Part shown: one piece after another, positions 1-6,470 of the stretch
Layout of the letters: the number at the start of each line of letters is the position of its first letter
Position numbering within the stretch: position 1 is the first letter of the stretch
Origin: Chloroflexota bacterium
GTDB taxonomy: Bacteria; Chloroflexota; Limnocylindria; Limnocylindrales; CSP1-4
DNA: 17,742 nucleotides
Assembly: GCA_013813905.1 (NCBI GenBank)
Contig: JACCQX010000095.1
Coordinates: forward strand, 1-17,742
Direction: 5' to 3'
The notes under the pieces: generated by a model
Seen by the model: only the letters and a program-made list of their open reading frames with translations
Databases searched by the model: none
What the model was told of the DNA's origin: nothing
Program-made: the position numbers and the translations under genes

Positions 1-2
1 AG

Positions 3-614
3 ATCGGCAAGATCTTCGAGAACCCCGCGGTGCGCCTCGGCCTTCAGGTCATCGGCATCTACATCGTCTTCATCTGGCTGGCCACGGCCTTCTGGGCCTA
101 TCGCGACCTGAGCCAGCGGACCACGAATCCGATCGCGCCCTATCTCGCCGCGGCGTTGATCATCCTGTTCACGCCGCTGCTCTTCCTCTTCGGCGTGATC
201 ATCTACCGGATCCTGCGGCCCGGGACCACCGTCTCGGAGGCCAACGAGCGAGCCCTGGCGGAAGAGGCCATGCTCGTGGAGATCGAGTCGCAGCCCCACT
301 GCGCCAACTGCAGCCGCCAGGTCCACGCCGACTGGATCATCTGCCCCACCTGCCGCAACCGATTGCGTCGGGTCTGCCCCAACTGCAGCCGCCTGGTGGA
401 ACTCGAGTGGTCACTCTGCGCCTGGTGCGGCAAGGACTTCGAGCGTCCCGAGCTTCTGCAGGAAGTCGCCGTCCCGGCACCGGTCGGCCGGCCGCTGGCC
501 CAGCGGACGGGTCGCGGCCAGCGAGACGAGACGCTGCCGGCCATCCCGACACGACCCGCTGAGGGTTATGCGGAGCGGCCGGTACCCGGTCAGCCGGCCA
601 CCGGAGAGCGTTGA
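3..614 (+). CDS. Membrane protein with two C-terminal zinc ribbons (5' end outside window)
   Basis: The reading frame is open to the left edge, so the gene probably begins before the window; the GTG at 30 is only the first internal start candidate. Two hydrophobic segments (about 42-110 and 147-215) predict a membrane hairpin. A cytoplasmic-looking tail follows with four CxxC knuckles at 300-311, 342-353, 375-386 and 417-428. These form two zinc ribbons with the same internal spacing, and the second lies exactly 75 nt after the first, so the module looks like a 25-residue tandem duplication. The rest of the tail is rich in Pro, Arg and Gly and looks disordered. The stop overlaps the TTG start of the protease gene by 4 nt, which suggests one operon and translational coupling. 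Double zinc ribbons are usually protein- or nucleic-acid-binding adaptors; the role here is unknown. Confidence 0.8.
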   Translation: MGKIFENPAVRLGLQVIGIYIVFIWLATAFWAYRDLSQRTTNPIAPYLAAALIILFTPLLFLFGVIIYRILRPGTTVSEANERALAEEAMLVEIESQPHCANCSRQVHADWIICPTCRNRLRRVCPNCSRLVELEWSLCAWCGKDFERPELLQEVAVPAPVGRPLAQRTGRGQRDETLPAIPTRPAEGYAERPVPGQPATGER

Positions 615-1762
615 CCGACCGCCCGGACCGTCCCGGCGACGAGTCGCGCGACGAGTGGGGCGTCCTGGTGATACCGGTCGACGAGCCGCCGCCCGGCGAC
701 GTCGCGACAGAGGAGGACCTGCGCGCCGCCCCGGCTGATGATGGTCCTCCGGCCGCTGACGATCCGTCGCCCGGTGCGCCGCCACCCGGTCCGCCCGGCG
801 GCCGCACGTTCTCGCTGGAAGGGCGTCCGGCGCCCTCGCTCTACCTGATCGGCTGGCTGGGCAGCGTTGCCGGCCTGGCCATGGTCGCCGTCGCGCTGCT
901 ATCCGGGTCGCCGTCCGTGGCGCCGCTCATCGCGCTCATCGGCATCTTCGTCCTGACCATCGGCCTGAGCGTCGCGGCGGGGTACCAGCTGGTGGCCCGC
1001 GCCGGGCGGGCGCCGCATGCGTACCGTGGACCATCCACGCTGATCCTCTTCGGGATCGTCCTGTGCCTGAGCACCGGTCTTGCCGCGCTCCTGGGGCTTC
1101 TGGGCGTCCGTTCGGACGAGCCGCTGGGATTCCTCGTCGCCCTGGGCGTCGTCGCCCTCACGTACCTGCTGGTGGTCGCACTGTTCGTGGTGCGAAGTGG
1201 CGCCCTGCGCTGGTCGGAGATGGGCTGGCTAGGCTGGCCGGTCGGCAGCCGCTACGGGCCAGCGCGGCTGGTCGGCGACATGGGCTATGCCCTCGCCCTG
1301 ATGGTGCCCACGCTGCTGCTGGCCCTGCTCCTGGCAGCCATCCTGTCTCAGCTCCTGGGCGTGCTGCCGGCGCAGATCCTGCCGGACACCGCGACCAGCG
1401 GTGACCGCATCCTGATCCTCCTCGCGGCAGCCATCCTGGCGCCCATCGGTGAGGAGCTGTTCTTCCGCGGCTTCGCGCTGACAGCCTGGCTGCGCGACCT
1501 GGGACCGCGCCGGGCACTCATCCGGGCGTCGCTCTTCTTCGCCGTCGTCCACATCGCCAACGTGGAGGCGGAGCCTGGCCAGATCGGAGTCGGGCTGGCT
1601 CAGGCGCTCATCCAGTTCGCAGTGATCCTGCCCGTGGGTACGGTGCTCGGCGTGCTCTTCCTGCAGCGTGGGATGGTGGCGGCCATCGCGGGGCACGTGG
1701 CCTACAACGGCCTGGGGCTGGTGCTTTACCTCGTGGGGCGGTCCGTGTCCGGAGCCGGCTGA
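611..1762 (+). CDS. CPBP family intramembrane glutamic endopeptidase (CAAX/Abi type)
   Basis: The 383-residue product has an acidic, Pro-rich, probably disordered N-terminus (about 1-75), followed by eight or nine hydrophobic segments. The CPBP (Rce1-like, Pfam Abi/CAAX protease) signature is complete: E281-E282 with R286 in an EExxxR motif, F310xxxH314, and H362xxxN366. In Rce1 relatives the two Glu and the His residues form the intramembrane active site, so this copy looks catalytically intact. Known bacterial members cleave or process membrane peptides, provide bacteriocin self-immunity or serve as scaffolds; the substrate here cannot be told. The start is TTG, inside the stop of the upstream zinc-ribbon gene (TTGA overlap), with GGAG four bases before it. 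Pairing with a zinc-ribbon membrane protein may be functional, but this is inference. Confidence 0.9.
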   Translation: MTDRPDRPGDESRDEWGVLVIPVDEPPPGDVATEEDLRAAPADDGPPAADDPSPGAPPPGPPGGRTFSLEGRPAPSLYLIGWLGSVAGLAMVAVALLSGSPSVAPLIALIGIFVLTIGLSVAAGYQLVARAGRAPHAYRGPSTLILFGIVLCLSTGLAALLGLLGVRSDEPLGFLVALGVVALTYLLVVALFVVRSGALRWSEMGWLGWPVGSRYGPARLVGDMGYALALMVPTLLLALLLAAILSQLLGVLPAQILPDTATSGDRILILLAAAILAPIGEELFFRGFALTAWLRDLGPRRALIRASLFFAVVHIANVEAEPGQIGVGLAQALIQFAVILPVGTVLGVLFLQRGMVAAIAGHVAYNGLGLVLYLVGRSVSGAG

Positions 1763-1812
1763 GGGCCTCTGCCGAGGCGCTCGACGTGACGCAATCCGCA
1801 GAGAAGGGCGGG

Positions 1813-1838
1813 CGAAGGGTCCGTAGAGGCGCCCTTCG
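1813..1838 (+). terminator. Hairpin downstream of the CPBP gene, possible weak terminator
   Basis: A perfect 7-bp inverted repeat (CGAAGGG at 1813-1819, CCCTTCG at 1832-1838) encloses a 12-nt loop, about 50 bp after the CPBP stop. There is no T-run, so termination is uncertain. A second small hairpin (GGGCT, loop CGAA, AGCCC, 1896-1909) lies between this one and radC. Confidence 0.3.
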
Positions 1839-1950
1839 TACGATGCGCAGGCTTTCGGGTCCGGACGGCGGGGAAATCGGCGGGCTCCGTCGTTCGGGCT
1901 CGAAAGCCCTTCCATCCCGGCATCGATCCCAGGAGGTTCGCGGACACCAG

Positions 1951-2670
1951 ATGACCCAAGAGATGGCTCGACGATCGATCCGGGAGCTGCCTCTCGCCGA
2001 GCGACCGCGCGAGCGGCTCGCAGTGCGGGGGGCCGCCGGGCTGTCGGCCTCGGAGCTCATCGCCCTGGTCTGGGGTTCCGGCAGCCCGGGCGCTTCGTCC
2101 ATCGATATGGCGGCCGAGGCGCTGGCTCGACTCGATGGACTGGACGGACTGGCTCGAGCAGCTCCTCGAGAGCTCGAGGCATTGGCGGGGATCGGACCGG
2201 CGCGGGCGGCTCGCTTGACCGCGGCCTTCGAGCTCGGTCGCCGCGCGCTGACCGACTGGCCGGCCGGTCGCTGGTCGATCCGTTCGCCGCGCGACCTGGC
2301 CGACCGCCTGATCCTCCAGATGGGTCGCCTCGAGCGTGAGGAGCTGAGGGTCGTGCTGCTCAACGCGAAGAACTCGGTATTGGGCATCCAGACGGTGTAT
2401 GTGGGCAATGTCTCTACCGCTCTGGTGCGCGTCGGCGAGCTATTCCGCGATGCAGTCCGCCAGCACGCGGCGGGCCTGATCGTCGTCCACAATCACCCCT
2501 CGGGCGACCCGCAGCCCAGTCCTGACGACCTGCATCTGACGGCGGAGGCGGTCGCTGCCGGGCGGCTGCTCGACGTGGCGGTGCTCGACCACCTGATCAT
2601 CGGGCACGATGCCTACGTGAGCCTGCGCGACCGCGGCATCCCGTTCGACCGCCCGGGTGGCGTCAGCTGA
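1951..2670 (+). CDS. radC: RadC family JAB/MPN protein
   Basis: The 239-residue product has the standard RadC (UPF0758) layout: an N-terminal helix-hairpin-helix region (about residues 60-95, with LAGIGPARAARL) and a C-terminal JAB1/MPN domain. The metal-binding signature is intact: H180-N-H182-P-S-G-D186-P, followed by the conserved SPDD. RadC was once linked to DNA repair, but its function is unsettled; the fold is that of a JAMM metalloprotease. ATG 1951 is chosen because AGGAGG lies at 1931-1936, although the spacing of 14 nt is long; ATG 1963 is the alternative. The frame stays open back to 1786, but that extension is Arg/Gly-rich and unlike RadC. The last bases overlap an alkA-like remnant in another frame. 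Confidence 0.93.
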   Translation: MTQEMARRSIRELPLAERPRERLAVRGAAGLSASELIALVWGSGSPGASSIDMAAEALARLDGLDGLARAAPRELEALAGIGPARAARLTAAFELGRRALTDWPAGRWSIRSPRDLADRLILQMGRLEREELRVVLLNAKNSVLGIQTVYVGNVSTALVRVGELFRDAVRQHAAGLIVVHNHPSGDPQPSPDDLHLTAEAVAAGRLLDVAVLDHLIIGHDAYVSLRDRGIPFDRPGGVS

Positions 2671-2932
2671 TCCGGTCACTGCCCACGAACGAGGCACTCA
2701 CCGAGTTCCGATCGATCTCGGGGATACGCCCGTTCTCGGCCGAGCTCGTCCTGCTGCGCGGTGCCGGCGAGCCGGACGCGGTGCCGATGGCGGAGCCCCG
2801 ACTGCGTCGGGCCATCGCCCGTGCCTACGGCCGGCCGGAACCCTCCGACCACGCGCTGATCGCCATCTCGGACCGATGGCTCCCTTACCGCACGTGGGTC
2901 GCGTCCTCCTGCGGACGGCGTTGGAGATGAGA
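2667..2932 (+). pseudogene. Remnant of an AlkA-type 3-methyladenine DNA glycosylase (C-terminal part, frameshifted)
   Basis: Translating from 2667 gives about 87 codons that read like the C-terminal third of DNA-3-methyladenine glycosylase II: a degenerate helix-hairpin-helix loop (SISGIRPFSAELVLLRGAG), then a stretch matching the family's PRLRRAIARAYG region, then DRWLPYRTWVA. The frame then runs into TGA at 2928-2930. A -1 shift at about 2903 restores the expected ending (VLLRTALEM), so one base appears to have been lost. There is no start codon in a suitable context, no N-terminal two-thirds, and the first bases lie inside radC. The HhH glycine (usually GIGPW) is replaced by Arg, and the position normally holding the catalytic Asp appears to be Glu; that alignment was made by eye. 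The call rests on family pattern recognition, not a search. Confidence 0.72.
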
Positions 2933-2970
2933 TCGGCGAGATCTCCGGGAGGCGCTCCGCCTGACTGCGC

Positions 2971-3006
2971 GCCACGCGCGGCACGCGGGCCACGCGCGGC
3001 ACGCGC
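2971..3006. repeat. Short tandem repeat: two 18-bp units, each made of two 9-bp units
   Basis: The units 2971-2988 and 2989-3006 are identical at 17 of 18 positions. Each splits into two related 9-mers, giving the series GCCACGCGC, GGCACGCGG, GCCACGCGC, GGCACGCGC. It lies just after the glycosylase remnant in non-coding DNA. Replication slippage is the simplest origin. Confidence 0.8.
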
Positions 3007-3470
3007 GCTTCCCGATGCGGGTTATGCCCGGCGCGAGTGCGCTGACTCGTCGGGCCATCGCTGACCGCGCGTTCGCGCGTTGTAGAGCCCGTGTGCATGG
3101 CGCGTGCGTGGTGCACCGTGCGCCCCATCCGACCGAGGTCGGCCCGGTCTGGGGACCCTCGGTCCTCCGGCTCAGGGCCGATCGACGGGATCGTCGGTCG
3201 ACGACCCGTGTCCGCGCATCCCGTTCCCACCGCGGTCGGCGGACGGCCGGCCTTTCCGGTCGAGCCTTTCCCGGGGTCGCCGAATCCCGCCCTGATCCGA
3301 GCTGGATGCTCCCGGTACCGCCGGATCGGCGCTCGATCTCCGGTGGGATGGAGCCGCAGTCGCACCACCCGCGAACCGTAGACCCGCACCACGGACGGGC
3401 ACGAGCAGCCGACCCCACGTCCCTCCCGGCTGGACCAGAGGCTAGGCCCGGACCGCGGCAGGTACGCGGG

Positions 3471-3476
3471 TATACT
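3471..3476 (+). promoter_or_regulatory. Possible -10 box upstream of mreB
   Basis: TATACT matches the bacterial -10 consensus at five of six bases and stands out in very GC-rich surroundings. It would give an mreB leader of about 125 nt. No good -35 hexamer was found 16-18 bp upstream, so the call is tentative. Confidence 0.35.
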
Positions 3477-3605
3477 CGCTCGGCCCCGCGCCGGCTCGCA
3501 AGGGGCGACGCGAAGCCACCGCGACACTCACCAACCCCTGACGCTCGGCAGTCACCACCGGCGCGTCGGCCCTGGGAGCGCTGCTCCCCCGGAGAACCCG
3601 CCATC

Positions 3606-4658
3606 GTGCTCGACGCATTCCTCGGCATGTTCTCCCGGGACATCGGGATAGACCTGGGCACGGCCAACACCCTGGTCCACGTCCGCGACCGGGGCATCGT
3701 CATCTCCGAGCCCAGCGTGGTGGCTATCGACGCGCGCACCAAGAAGGTGCTCGCCGTGGGGGCTGAGGCGAAGCGCATGATGGGACGCACACCGGCCAGC
3801 ATCATCGCCGTGCGGCCGCTGCGCGACGGCGTCATCAGCGACTTCGACGTGACCGAGCAGATGATCAAGTACTTCGTGCACAAGGTGCACGATCGCGTGG
3901 GACTCATCCCCCGACCACGCATGCTGCTGGGCATCCCGTCGGGCGTGACGGAGGTGGAGAAGCGCGCAGTCCGGGAGGCGGCTCTCAACTCGGGCGCTCG
4001 TTGGGCACGCCTCATCGAGGAGCCTATGGCCGCAGCCATCGGTGCCGGCTTGCCCGTGGCGGAGCCGACCGGCAGCCTCATCGTGGATATCGGTGGCGGT
4101 ACCACGGAGGTCGCGGTCATCAGCCTGGGCGGCATCGTGGTCAGCCGCAGCATCCGCATCGGCGGCGATGAGCTCGACGAGGACATCATCGCCTACGGCC
4201 GACGCGAGTACAACCTGCTGGTCGGCGAGCGGACGGCGGAGGAGATCAAGATCGCCATCGGCTCGGCCTATCCCGGCGCCCACGACGAGCAGCGCGTCAC
4301 GCTGCGCGGCCGGGATCTGTTGACGGGGCTGCCACGGGCCGTGGAGATCACCGCGGAGCAGATCCGCGAGGCGCTCGAGTCCTCCGTCGGGCGCTTGGTC
4401 GACACCATCAGGGACACCATCGAGGAGACGCCGCCGGAGCTGGTGGCGGACATCATGGACCAGGGCATCGTGCTGGCCGGCGGCGGTGCGCTGCTGCTTG
4501 GCCTGGACCGACGAGTGGCGGAAGCTACCCAGATGCCCGTGCACATCGCGGAGGACCCGCTGACCTGCGTGGCACGCGGCACCGGTATGGTGCTCGAGGA
4601 TCTGGAAGTGATGGAGCGCATGCTGGTGACCGAAATTTACTCGCGCTCGCCTCGCTGA
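3606..4658 (+). CDS. mreB: Rod shape-determining protein MreB (actin homologue)
   Basis: This 350-residue cytoplasmic actin homologue polymerises on the inner membrane face and guides the peptidoglycan elongation machinery. The sequence is canonical: phosphate-1 loop DIGIDLGTANTLV near the N-terminus, IVDIGGGTTEVAVISLGGIV (phosphate-2), the MreB-typical ERTAEEIKIAIGSAY block, and LAGGGALLLGLD (adenosine-binding) near the C-terminus. Length matches the family. GTG 3606 is preferred because GGAG (3591-3594) lies 11 nt upstream and the extra VLDAFLG resembles the short amphipathic start of many MreBs. ATG 3627 (MFSRDIG) is the alternative but has no ribosome site. The frame is open far upstream, but that part is not MreB-like. 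mreC follows 16 bp after the stop, so the two are probably co-transcribed. Confidence 0.97.
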   Translation: MLDAFLGMFSRDIGIDLGTANTLVHVRDRGIVISEPSVVAIDARTKKVLAVGAEAKRMMGRTPASIIAVRPLRDGVISDFDVTEQMIKYFVHKVHDRVGLIPRPRMLLGIPSGVTEVEKRAVREAALNSGARWARLIEEPMAAAIGAGLPVAEPTGSLIVDIGGGTTEVAVISLGGIVVSRSIRIGGDELDEDIIAYGRREYNLLVGERTAEEIKIAIGSAYPGAHDEQRVTLRGRDLLTGLPRAVEITAEQIREALESSVGRLVDTIRDTIEETPPELVADIMDQGIVLAGGGALLLGLDRRVAEATQMPVHIAEDPLTCVARGTGMVLEDLEVMERMLVTEIYSRSPR

Positions 4659-4674
4659 GCGGCCGCCGCCCGCC

Positions 4675-5652
4675 ATGGTCCAGAGCCGCGATTCCCGGAC
4701 CACTCGTCGGCGCGCGATCATCTACGCGCTGCTCGTCGCCCTGTGCCTGCTCCTGCTGGGGGCCAGCAACACCGCGCCAATGATGGAGATCCGACAGGGA
4801 CTAAGCTTCGCCGTCTCGCCCATCCAGTCCGCGCTGACCGGCGCCACGCGCTCGGTCGCCTCGATCTTCTCCACCATCAGCCAGATCGAACAGCTGCGGC
4901 GGGACAACCAGGCGCTGGCCACGCGAGTCCAGCAGCTGGAGGCGGAAACGCGCCGGCTGGAGAGCGTGGGACTCCAGAACGAGCAGCTGACGCGCCTGCT
5001 CGGCGTCCGAGCCTCGCTCGACTACGAGACGCTGGCCGCGGAGGTCATCGGCCGCCAGATCTCGCCCACAGAGCGGATCGTCGTCCTGGACCGCGGGACG
5101 GAGGATGGTGTCGCGGTGGGCGATCCAGTGCTGGCCGGTGAAGGAGCGCTCATCGGATCGGTCATGGAGGCGGCCGCCAACCGCAGTGTCGTGCTGCTGC
5201 TCAACGACACGCGTTCCGTGGTCATCGGGCTGATCGAGAGCAGCCGGGCCACAGGGGAGGTAGATGGGCGCCTGTCGGGGCCCTTGGCCATGATCAACAT
5301 CCCCACGACGGACGCGGTCGTGGTGGGCGACCGCGTGGTGACCGCGGGGCTCGATCTGGGCGACGGCATCCGCTCGCCTTTCCCGCGCGGATTGCTCATC
5401 GGGCGCGTGGTGGATGTGCGGACGGATCCCAACACCGTGGTCCAGACGGCCATGCTCCAACCGGCCGCGACCCTGGAGAAGCTCGAGTACGCGCTGGTCA
5501 TCACGGACTTCCAGTCGGCCCCGGCCGAGGGCCTGGACGACCGCCCGGGCGAGGGGCTGGACGCAAGCCCCGACGGCAGCCCGTGGCCCCTGGCCAGCGG
5601 CGAACCGGACGAGGGCGCCCCGTCTCCGGAGGAGTCCTCACCGGAGCCGTGA
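4675..5652 (+). CDS. mreC: Rod shape-determining protein MreC
   Basis: The 325-residue protein has one N-terminal membrane anchor (about residues 13-32), a coiled coil (about 65-110, with QIEQLRRDNQALATRVQQLE), and a periplasmic/extracellular beta-domain (about 115-280, including VLDRGTEDGVAVGDPVL and DGIRSPFPRGLLIGRV). This is the usual MreC layout; MreC links MreB to penicillin-binding proteins. The last 45 residues or so are a Pro/Glu/Asp/Gly-rich, probably disordered tail not needed by the core fold. The ATG lies 16 bp after mreB with no clear Shine-Dalgarno sequence, suggesting translation coupled to mreB. The usual next genes (mreD, PBP2, rodA) are absent; an unrelated small membrane protein comes next. 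Confidence 0.95.
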   Translation: MVQSRDSRTTRRRAIIYALLVALCLLLLGASNTAPMMEIRQGLSFAVSPIQSALTGATRSVASIFSTISQIEQLRRDNQALATRVQQLEAETRRLESVGLQNEQLTRLLGVRASLDYETLAAEVIGRQISPTERIVVLDRGTEDGVAVGDPVLAGEGALIGSVMEAAANRSVVLLLNDTRSVVIGLIESSRATGEVDGRLSGPLAMINIPTTDAVVVGDRVVTAGLDLGDGIRSPFPRGLLIGRVVDVRTDPNTVVQTAMLQPAATLEKLEYALVITDFQSAPAEGLDDRPGEGLDASPDGSPWPLASGEPDEGAPSPEESSPEP

Positions 5653-5815
5653 TGGGAGGGAGCGTCCCACCCGAGCGCCCTATGTGACGCATCTGTAACG
5701 CAGACCGGCGCCAGCCTTGCCCCGCCTGACGGTCTCGCTGCGGACACTCACGGTCGGTCGCGTCAGTCAAGGGACGCAATTTGGCGTTCACGGGGCCGCT
5801 TGGGAGGCAGAACAC
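5653..5815. other. Intergenic region between mreC and the GlsB-like gene
   Basis: These 163 bp carry no gene. Right after mreC a short dyad (TGGGA at 5654, TCCCA about 10 bp later) may form a weak hairpin. The half-palindromic GACGCAATTTGGCGTTC (about 5774-5790) lies before the next gene and could be an operator. No confident promoter was identified. Confidence 0.35.
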
Positions 5816-6109
5816 ATGATCATCGACATCATCGCGTGGATCGTGCTGGGCGCGATCGCCGGTTACATCGCCGGCATGCTCGTCAAAGGAGACGAGGGGC
5901 TGGGGGTCGTGGGCAAGATCATCCTGGGGATCATCGGCGCGTTCGTCGGCGGCTTCCTCTTCCGTCTGCTCGGCATCGGCAATCCGACGGGCGGCGGCGA
6001 CCAGATCAACATCATGTCGATCATCGCTGCCGTCGTCGGCGCGGTGATCGTGGTCGTCGTGTATGGGATGGTCACCGGCAACCGCCGCACCGGCAGCGGC
6101 CCCATCTAA
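5816..6109 (+). CDS. GlsB/YeaQ/YmgE family small membrane protein
   Basis: The 97-residue product consists of three hydrophobic segments with glycine-zipper spacing (WIVLGAIAGYIAGMLV, GKIILGIIGAFVGGFLFRLLG, IMSIIAAVVGAVIVVVVYG) and a short polar tail. This matches the transglycosylase-associated protein family (GlsB/YeaQ/YmgE), small inner-membrane proteins often induced by general stress; their biochemical role is not established. The start is secure: GGGAGG at 5802-5807 ends 8 nt before the ATG. The extra C-terminal residues after the last helix (about NRRTGSGPI) are of ordinary length. A strong hairpin follows, so the gene looks like a single transcription unit. Confidence 0.93.
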   Translation: MIIDIIAWIVLGAIAGYIAGMLVKGDEGLGVVGKIILGIIGAFVGGFLFRLLGIGNPTGGGDQINIMSIIAAVVGAVIVVVVYGMVTGNRRTGSGPI

Positions 6110-6173
6110 GCGGCCCCAGCTAAGGGAGACCGCTCGCCCGCACCGTCGGGCGCAGCCAAGAGCAACGGCACAG

Positions 6174-6199
6174 ACGCCCATCCCACGCGGGATGGGCGT
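6174..6199 (+). terminator. Strong hairpin after the GlsB-like gene, probable terminator
   Basis: A perfect 11-bp stem (ACGCCCATCCC at 6174-6184 paired with GGGATGGGCGT at 6189-6199) closes on the 4-nt loop ACGC. Only a short TTCT follows, so it lacks a classical U-tract, but stem strength and position 65 bp after the stop favour termination. A smaller 6-bp hairpin (CGCCCG/CGGGCG, 6135-6152) precedes it. Confidence 0.65.
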
Positions 6200-6211
6200 T
6201 CTGCCATGTCC

Positions 6212-6243
6212 GGGTACCAGTACCCAAGGGCCATCCCCCTTGG
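6212..6243. repeat. Two adjoining inverted repeats upstream of the caspase-like gene
   Basis: GGGTAC-ca-GTACCC (6212-6225) is immediately followed, sharing two bases, by CCAAGGG-ccatcc-CCCTTGG (6224-6243). The arms are perfect (6 and 7 bp). With the 6174-6199 terminator this makes three strong dyads within 70 bp. They may form an operator or a structured RNA; the rest of 6244-6459 shows nothing recognisable. Confidence 0.55.
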
Positions 6244-6470
6244 CCACTCCGCACCACACCGATCGCCACCCGATCCCATCGAACAGCCACGCCCACGGCT
6301 CCTGTGGTGTGATCTGGTGACGACGAGCGGTCGGCGTTCGCGCACCTATGTGACCAGAGCGATCGGGACCATCTCGGCATTTCCGCGGAGCCCCTCACGA
6401 ACCAGTCTTCCGGTGAAGCCCAAAGACGTGCCCCCCAGCCACGTCGAAGTCTCGTCACCGGAGTCGCTGC

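Larger units (their letters stand above)
2931..3605. other. Gene-free stretch of about 670 bp between the alkA remnant and mreB
   Basis: No convincing gene was found. Long frames cross it on both strands, but their translations are Arg/Pro/Gly-rich and resemble no family, as expected from stop-poor GC-rich DNA. It contains a run of 9-bp repeats (2971-3006), a self-complementary CGCGCGTTCGCGCG (3066-3079), a GGTCGACGACC palindrome (3196-3206) and a TATACT box (3471-3476). No tRNA, tmRNA, SRP or RNase P signature was recognised. It most likely holds decayed glycosylase DNA on the left and the mreB promoter and leader on the right. Confidence 0.6.

Noticed and set aside
1786..1950. N-terminal extension of RadC
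   Set aside because: It is Arg/Gly-rich and unlike RadC; AGGAGG before ATG 1951 supports the shorter start.
2676..3527. - strand open frame of 283 codons over the gene-free stretch
   Set aside because: It is very Arg/Pro/Gly-rich with no domain, and it runs antisense through the alkA remnant and the tandem repeat.
3015..3605. N-terminal extension of MreB in the same frame
   Set aside because: The extension is unlike any MreB, and the GTG at 3606 with GGAG upstream gives the family's normal length.
2931..3605. Possible tRNA or other structural RNA gene
   Set aside because: No T-loop (GGTTCRANNCC), CCA-adjacent acceptor stem, SRP core or RNase P core was found on either strand by eye.
2885..4189. 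Long - strand open frame (434 codons) opposite mreB
   Set aside because: It is antisense to a canonical mreB, and the translation is Ser/Arg/Met-rich with no family resemblance; stop-poor GC-rich DNA explains it.
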